Assembly (NCBI RefSeq): GCF_000485595.1
Contig: NW_014578078.1
Coordinates: forward strand, 63,864-92,154
Direction: 5' to 3'
Source of the DNA: Priapulus caudatus
Lineage: Eukaryota > Priapulida > Priapulimorpha > Priapulimorphida > Priapulidae
DNA: 28,291 nucleotides
Positions 6,662 through 15,402 of this stretch are shown here, piece after piece. A program made the position numbers and the translations under genes. How positions within the stretch are numbered: the stretch's first letter is position 1; each line of letters starts with the position of its first letter. The notes beneath the pieces are model-generated. The model was not told where the DNA came from. It did no database searches and worked only from the letters and a program-made list of their open reading frames with translations.

Positions 6662-9600
6662 GTATTGACTATTCAGTCTATTGTATAGGCCATGATGATG
6701 ATACAGTGATACACAGTGACACACGCACAATAAACAAAACAGACGAAAGCACAGGCACTTGGAGCGTACGTTTCAATAAAATATAATGCTAAATAAATAC
6801 GAAATCTATCTACTACCAAAGTCTTAATGTTTCTCTACTCTCTTTCGCCTATTATTGCTGACAATTTCCTGTAAATGCCGTGCAAATGCTCCTCTGCAAC
6901 ACACATGTACAACGCGTGCACGCTGCCGCACACTGACACATATATATATGGAGTCTCTATATAGGCGAAAGAGAGTAGAGAAACACTCTAACTAGTCTAG
7001 AAAGACTGGTAGTGGTAGTAAATAGATTTCGTATTTATTTAGCATTATATTTTATTGAAACGCTCCAAGTGCCTGTGGACGAAAGGAGAGGCAAATTGGC
7101 AATCTGCGAAGGGTCGGTTCAAGGATAGAGATGATGTCCAGTACGGTGATTGGATAGGATGATGTTAGTTGATAAGATAGGACTGGACATCTTATCTATC
7201 CCTGAAAAAGGATAGAGATGATGTCCAGTACGGTGATTGGATAGGATGATGTTAGTTGATAAGATAGGACTGGACATCTTCTCTATCCCTGAGCCGAAGG
7301 GTCCTGCATTGGGGACCTAAATTACTTTCGGTTCATTACGCTTCAAAACAGCTCGGCTGAGTTTCTGTAACGGTACAGTTTGTGTAAGTGTGTCAGTCTG
7401 TGTCGTGTAGACAAGTGATTCTCTGTATAAATAAGTGAATGTGGGATCAAGCCAATGAATTGCCAGTATAAATAAACAATAAATATATTTTTTATTTGTG
7501 GTAACTGCACATATAAACACTGACATAGTAACTGCATGCCTATAATCACATTTTACATAAATCTTCGGTTTTGTAATGTTTTAAAGGTGTTTTGGAACTC
7601 TAGCATCGAACATATTCCAAGATGGATGGCGCCAAATACACTGACCATCCTGGGACTTGCAATAAACATCTTTACATCACTATTGTTGATCTTCTACAGT
7701 CCAGATGCACGGAGCGAAGTATGTTCCCTTCTCTGTCTGATAGTGCTACGTAGGGTCTAATTAATGATTTCCTGTGATGTCATAGACTTTGCCTTGTTGT
7801 ACATTGATTGACGATATATATTCTGCATATAGTTATATACTGACATATGCTGCCATCATTCATATACGTGTGCTCACTATAGGTGCGACAACACATCTAG
7901 GGCTTATAAAGTATAAGGCCCTGCACTACGGAGGTGGTGCATTCCAGAAATGTGCCCGTTACGTGAAAATTTGCAATGTGAATCTTAAATCAGATCTGTC
8001 CCCACCACATAGGCACCATGTAGAATCATTGACGATAGAAAATGTACTTGGAGTGCACTGGGTGTTAAAACGTTAATTTTAGGATTGCCAGCGAATATTT
8101 TCGTGCACACTGCACGTGTAATGCTGGCACAGAGCAAAGCTGGTCTGCCTTTGTCACTGATAGTTTGCTCCATATATATTACTTTTATTAACAGTTATTG
8201 CGTATGCCCACTTCGTTCTTTTGAAAATGTCCATAAGTGCTAATTTCTGTTTCGCATCTTGAGGTTATTGCCTTATTGGCCACAATTTACAAATTCACTG
8301 TGGGCAAATGTCATTGACTTGAGCTTCCGGAATGCAGGAGCATTACTGTACTGTGCACAGGGTCAAGCTAAAGTTCCCTGGCCTACTGTATGGCATAAAC
8401 CTCAATATCTATGGTTTTAGTTCACTGATGAGTTATATTAGTGTTGGGTCAATTGTGTAGAGCAGCAATGCTATTCAGTATTTAGTCATTCAGTATTAGT
8501 AAGGATATATAACCAAGTAAAAACCAAGCATGTAATTCAAGTGTAAAAAGTGAGAGAATTAATGTATTCTGGGCACCATGTGGATAGAATTAATCATGTT
8601 GTGCTTGCATCACAACTATTATAACACCAGTTTCATGACATCACTCCTGCAGGCACCATCGTGGGTGTATGTGCTCTGCGCCATCGGTCTCTTCGTCTAT
8701 CAGACGCTGGACGCACTTGATGGTAAGCAGGCACGCCGGACAGGCACCTCCAGCCCGTTGGGAGAGCTGTTCGACCACGGATGCGACTCGGTTTCCACCG
8801 GTGAGTTTACGGAATTTGCTGGCTGCCCAGCGGATAGTGTACAGCATGAGAGAACGAAGGGATTCTGCCAGCACTGCTCATTCGTTGGACAAGGAGGATG
8901 GATTCTAGCTAATAATTAACGTGCCAGTTTTCAATAGCAGGCTTATCGCACTAACATAAGTTTCCTCAATTCTGGTTCTTTGTTATGTGTAAACATGCCT
9001 TCACCTTTAGAAGTTTCAGCGTTTATTTGTCAGAAGTGTTATACGTTCCTGTCAGCTAGAGTCCATTGATACCTTTTCACAATTGCACCCCTGTAATGCT
9101 AGCGGGAAGGGTTCATTCAGGTGTCATGTCACCACCGCTGTTTTACCTAACTCCCGTGCTGCTATAAGCGATTCTAAAACTAGCCAGCATAATGCTGACA
9201 AGTGCAAAGTACAAGGTTCTTCTTCTGAGAAGTGGGTTAGTACAGTGTTAGTGTAGTAGTAGCGAATAACCTCACATGATTATTTGCGTATCATGTTTAT
9301 TTAAACATGCACACATTATCAGGAGCTAATAATGACAAATTCAATAGATAATAATAATGTCATTATTAGCTCCTGACATTATGTCTGTGTAACAAATATC
9401 TCAGCAGCGGCCATCGCATATATAGAAGCTGATAATCAGGCTTATCCATGCTGTTGTTTCAATATACAGAACTGAGTTTATTGCAGTGATTAGGTGCAAA
9501 AATAGATATGTATGACCTAGCACATATAATTTGCTAGAGACTGAGTACGGACGTACTTTGATTTTAGAACTGTTTCAGTTTGATTAATGATACCCTATAA

Positions 9601-12600
9601 GATTGTATACATGCATTTCTGTTTTTTCATTGAGATAATAAGATCAACGATCCTTGGAAAACATACATGGCCTTATACCCGATCACCATGGCAGGGTTCT
9701 CCAAGGGCACTTATAGCCTGGCGGCCCACCAGGCTATCATCGATCCCCGCCCCGCCATCCTAAAATGCACCCGCCACGCTAAATATCACAGCCGCCATGC
9801 TGGTGTAAACACGCGAAGTTCAAACCATTAATTAATACACGTTGGTCTCGATGCTACGGTTACGGCAGTCACACACACACACACACACACATCTATGGTG
9901 TATAACCTTTTGCTTTAAATATTTTGCATCTGAACTGACAATCAATCCCAACCAACTGGTGTAGGCTAGCTGGCACAATAATGTTCATTTAGATACTTCA
10001 AATCCGAGTGTTTCTAGCTCATCAAGAAATCTTATTCGTGAATTAATTTCCAACGGCATTATTACGGGGCAGGTAACCGAGTCTNNNNNNNNNNTCTCAC
10101 CGATGTGTACATGTAGCGCCCTCTATCTCACTCTCACCGATGTGTACATGTAGCGCCCTCTATCTCACGCTCACCGATGTGTACATGTAGCGCCCTCTAT
10201 CTCACTCTCACCGATGTGTACATGTAGCCAGGGCTCGAATTAACCGACGGCACTGACGGCAATTGCCCTTTTCTGTAATTGCCGTCGGTGCCTCTGGCTA
10301 GACTGGTTTGCGGCCGCACTGTTTGTCGCAGAGCATGTACATTGTCTAGCAGAGCGTGAGGCCGGATACCAGTCTACCCTTCGGCAAAAACAATAACGTG
10401 GCTTGCTGCCAACCGCTGCCAGTAGACGATCGATAAATTGTGCACCTGTGTATGCCCGTGGTAGAACACGAATATTTAAATGCTGCACGTGGACTCGGCC
10501 CGCGCGCGAATATATAAAGCTAAAATTGGATAACCAATGTTATCACTGCGTTGTATTTACATAGTAGATAGCTAGCAGCCTATGATTGTATTTCCAAAGA
10601 AAAAGATTTGCTGATTTGCTGACAAAACATTATTTTAAAGTCTAGATCTATGCAAATAGCATTGAAAATTATGTTAAACTGGGCCTACTTTTTTGTACAT
10701 CAGAAGCAAGACGATGTTGATGTATTAATTTGTTATGAGTTTTCCTTTATTTTAGAAAAGTGCCTTGGTGCTCTTCTCAAATTGTGAGAGTTGCCTTGAT
10801 GCCTTTTAAAATTGCCTCGGTGCCCATCCATTTTAGAGAAAATTCAAGGCAATTTCTCACATGCCCCCCCAAAAATTGCCTTGCCCCTCTCGTCGCTTAA
10901 ATCGAGGCCTGCATGTAGCGCCCTCTGTCTGCGCCATGCTTACTGTCTTAGCGTATAGCGGCGTTGTTCTTGCAGTGTTTGTCACGCTGGCCTGCTGCGT
11001 GTCGCTGCAGCTAGGCCGGCAGCCGGAGGTTCTGTTTGCTGTCATGATGTTCAGCCTGTTCCTGTTCTACCAGGCACACTGGACGACATACGTCTGTGGA
11101 TACCTCCGATTCGGATAGTAAGTCTGCTTGGCTGTTTCACCGGCGTGTACATTTCTCTACGGTCGTGACTACACATTGTGCTGTGAATTTATGTGCATTG
11201 CAACCACCTTTTTTTAGGGGCAGCTGATTGGGTTAGAGAGAAGTGAGGAGTGATTGATTTTTTAGAACGATTAGGAAAATGAATTGAGAGAGTTGAAGTG
11301 AATAGAGTTTTAGTACAGAAGAGCCAGGACTGCGATAGAATTGAAGGAAGGACGCCCAGGTAAGATTGAGAGGAAGGGGGATGGGAGAGCAATGAGAGAG
11401 AGAGTAGAAGAGGAAGGAGGAAGAGAGAGAAGAGAGAGAGGAGCTAGACTTGGAGATTGGAGATGTTGGACCACAGTATAGCATACTTATGATTACATTG
11501 CATCATGAATGTATCTACATTGCACCACCTTTACAACCACGGTATAGAACATCGTCATTAAATTGCACTGTGGATGTATCTACATTGCACCCCCTTTACA
11601 ACCACAGTACAGAACATTCATACATTGTACTGTGGATGTATACATTGCACCATCTTTACAACCACAGTACAGAACATTGATACATTGCACTGTGGATGTA
11701 TCTACATTGCACCATCTTTACAACCACAGTACAGAACATTGATACATTGTACTGTGGATGTATCTACATTGCACCATCTTTACAACCACAGTAGAACATT
11801 CATTACATTGCACTGTGGATGTATCTACATTGCACCATCTTTACAACCACAGTACAGAACATTCATTAAATTGCACTGTGGATGTATCTACATTGCACCA
11901 TCTTTACAACCACAGTACAGAACATTGATACATTGCACTGTGAGTGTATCTACATTGCACCACCTTTATAACAAGAGTGCAAAACATTCATACATTGCAC
12001 TGTGAGTGTATCTACATTGCACCACCTTTATAACAAGAGTGCAGAACATTCATTACATTGCACTGTGGATGTATCTACATTGCACCATCTTTACAACCAC
12101 AGTACAGAACATTGATACATTGTACTGTGGATGTATCTACATTGCACCACCTTTACAACCCCGGTATAGAACATTCGTCATTAAATTGCACTGTGAATGT
12201 ATCTACATTGCACCATCTTTACAACCATGTATAGAACATTCATTACATTGCACTGTGGATGTATCTACATTGCACCACCTTTACAACCACAGTACAGAAC
12301 ATTCATACATTGTACTGTGAATGTATCTACATTGCACCACCTTTATAACAAGAGTGCAAACATTCATACATTGCCACTGTGGATGTATCTACATTGCACC
12401 ATCTTTACAACACCGTATAGAACATTCATTACATTGCACTGTGGATGTATCTACATTGCACCACCTTTACAACCAAGTACAGAACATTTATACATGTACT
12501 GTGAATGTATCTACATTGCACCACCTTTATAACAAGAGTGCAAACATTCATACATTGCACTGTGGATGTATCTACATTGCACCATCTTTACAACCACGGT

Positions 12601-15366
12601 ATAGAACATTCATTACATTGCACTGTGGATGTATCTACATTGCACCAGCTTTACAACCACAGTACAGAACATTGATACATTGTACTGTGAATGTATCTAC
12701 ATTGCACGATCTTTATAACAAGAGTGCAAACATTCATACATTGCACTGTGAGTGTATCTACATTGCACCACCTTTACAACCACAGTGCAGCAGACCAACT
12801 ATTACACTGTAGTGTGAATGCACTCACATTGCACCACAATTGTTGATACATTGCGCTGTGATTACGATTACATTGCACCATGATTATGATTACATTGCAT
12901 CATACTTATTGTCACATTGCACTGTGGTTGTGATTACATTGCACTGTGATTAACATTTATTTTACACTGTTATTGTGATTACATTGCACCGTGATTATAA
13001 TTACTTGCATTGCAAATGTGTCGGCATTACACCATTATTATCAATACATTTGTATTGATGATGTTGACAGTGCATCAACATTGCACTGAAGCTTCATTAT
13101 GACCATGTTACATAGTTATGGCAACATAAATTAGAGCATTATCTGTTTACATCATTGTAACCTGGCCTTATTTACCAGTTCATTTGATTTTCAGTTTTGA
13201 TGTTACGGAATCACACTTTTGTATCATCGCCATCCATCTCTTTTGTGCCATTTTTGGTGCTGCCATCTTTTATGAGCTGGAAGTAAGTGCATAATTGTGT
13301 CATCGCAATGTGTACGTGTTGCCATAGAAACACGAAGCTTACGTAGTGCAGCAGTGTTTCCTATGGTGATTTAGTATAGCCAAGTATACATTCAACAAGA
13401 GAGTGATCTTCTTACAGCTTACCCATTGGTTTGAGTTTTTGGCAACTTTAAAATGCGGCGTTAGAGTGCTACCAATGTTTGCACAACTTGATGTGCATTC
13501 ACCATGGTGACGCATTCACGTAGCTGCTGTAATTCCTAGAACTCGAATCAATGAAGTAGTAACTGTAGGCTTTCATTCTCTTGTTGCATGTGTGTGCGCT
13601 TAGTATTGTAGCTTTTGTCAGTGTTTTTTCCTGTCTCTGCAGCATTGACGTAACAGAAACGCAAGTCGCAGCTGTAGGAATGTACTTGGCGTCGGCTGTG
13701 TTTGGCTCGGTCGTGTGGGAAGCCCACGTAAGTTCACGCTATGTTGCTTCTTCCTGTCTCCTCAGAAACTCTAGCCTTTTGGCAGGAAAGCTGGAAGTGG
13801 GAACCCGGGGGGGTGGGGGGGGGGTGACCAACGTTGCTATATACGGTGCTATATGTTCGTGTGTTGGTATGGTTGTTGCCATGTTTTGCTGTAGATATAG
13901 GTCATCGTGACTTAATTTCTCCTGCTGTGTATTTACCATATTTACGCATGTATAAGATGCACTCGTTTATAAGTCGCACCCCAAGTACTGCATTGAAAAT
14001 TGGTGCAAAATTAATATAGGAAATATACATGGAATATGTATTGATATTGAATATTGGTGTTACGTTGAATAATGGTTGCTAAAGCAAGTCGCCACATTGC
14101 AACACATTTATCGACAAAAGTGAATTATGAACACATTTTTGATACATTGGTACAAAATTATTGAACACATATAAAATGCATGCATGATGTTAAGTATAAC
14201 AATATAGAAGATCAATATTAAGATCAATTAAGAATCAAGTGAAATCAATTCACAATTCATACAATTTAAATCTATCAAATTCTCCATCATCACTCTTGCC
14301 AAAGAGTGTCATAGTGGGGTCATAGTAATGCTATCTATTAGTAGTTTGTGGTAGTTTCTATTAACTGGACTATATACAGTTGGCAAAATGAGCTCCGGGA
14401 TTATTGGCCTCATGTATAAGTCATCCCAGCTTTTTATATTGAATTTAGGTACTAGAAGTGCGACTTATACGCGAGTTAATATGGTAGTATGTTTCTATAT
14501 AATGTCACAGGTTGCTCAGGTTGGAAGCGTAAATAAAACTCATGATGAATTTTATTAAATTAAAAATAGGTTATATTCATTCTTGTGCACACATTATCTG
14601 ACCAATTTGGTTGAAATTCATTCTAAAGTTTATGTCCAGTGTCAGGTTTCATATAAATCGGCATGATATAATGCAATAATTTATATTAATTACAACTCGT
14701 GCGTGGACGACACGTACACAGACTGTAAGGTTCGTGGGAGACTAAAGGAGACTGTGGGTAACTCACTTTCACTTCATTCTGCCCACGGATACACAGTGGA
14801 AATGATTTGCACCGCTTACCCTGCTTTACGTTTTTCCCAATCTGTTATTTGTTATTTGTCTCTTTTATTTTTTGTATTACTCTTATGTGATATTTGTTGT
14901 GTTATTTAGATCCCCGTCGTCGGGGTGCCGTTGTGGGTGCTGCCCGTAGTGTTTGTCTTCCTGGGAGGTGGAATTGCCTCACGTAGTATGATCAACGTGA
15001 TTTTCACGGGAGGAGTTGGAAAGAACAAGTCAACTGTCGCCGTAAGTGCGACACACTACCACAGCTCTGTGTATGTCTGTCTGTCCATTCGTTTGCCTAC
15101 CTGCCTTCTTGCCTGCCTACCTGTCTGTCTGTCTGTCTGTCTACATATATATATAATATAATTATTATATATATATTTATATACAGTGTAGCCCCGTTAT
15201 AATGCGATGGTTGGGGTACATAAAATGTCATCGCGAAAAAAGCGTTGTTGCACTAAATTGGGGTTATATATACGTGGCTATATAAGAGCAAAAAAAGGGG
15301 GCCCAACGACTCTTCGCGTTATATCCGAATTTGCGTTAAATCGGGGCGTGTAAAATCGTGGTTCCA

Positions 15367-15402
<36 letters not shown>

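Noticed and set aside
9685-9810. CAGGGTTCTCC-starting GC patch as a hAT element
   Set aside because: The left terminus looks hAT-like but I found no matching right terminus or duplication, so it is only noted within intron 3.
11450-12812. Four overlapping open frames of 76-163 codons with repeating Y-L-H-C-T peptides
   Set aside because: They are the 62-bp minisatellite read in shifting frames. The unit length is not a multiple of three and all phases are open, so there is no sign of selection on protein.
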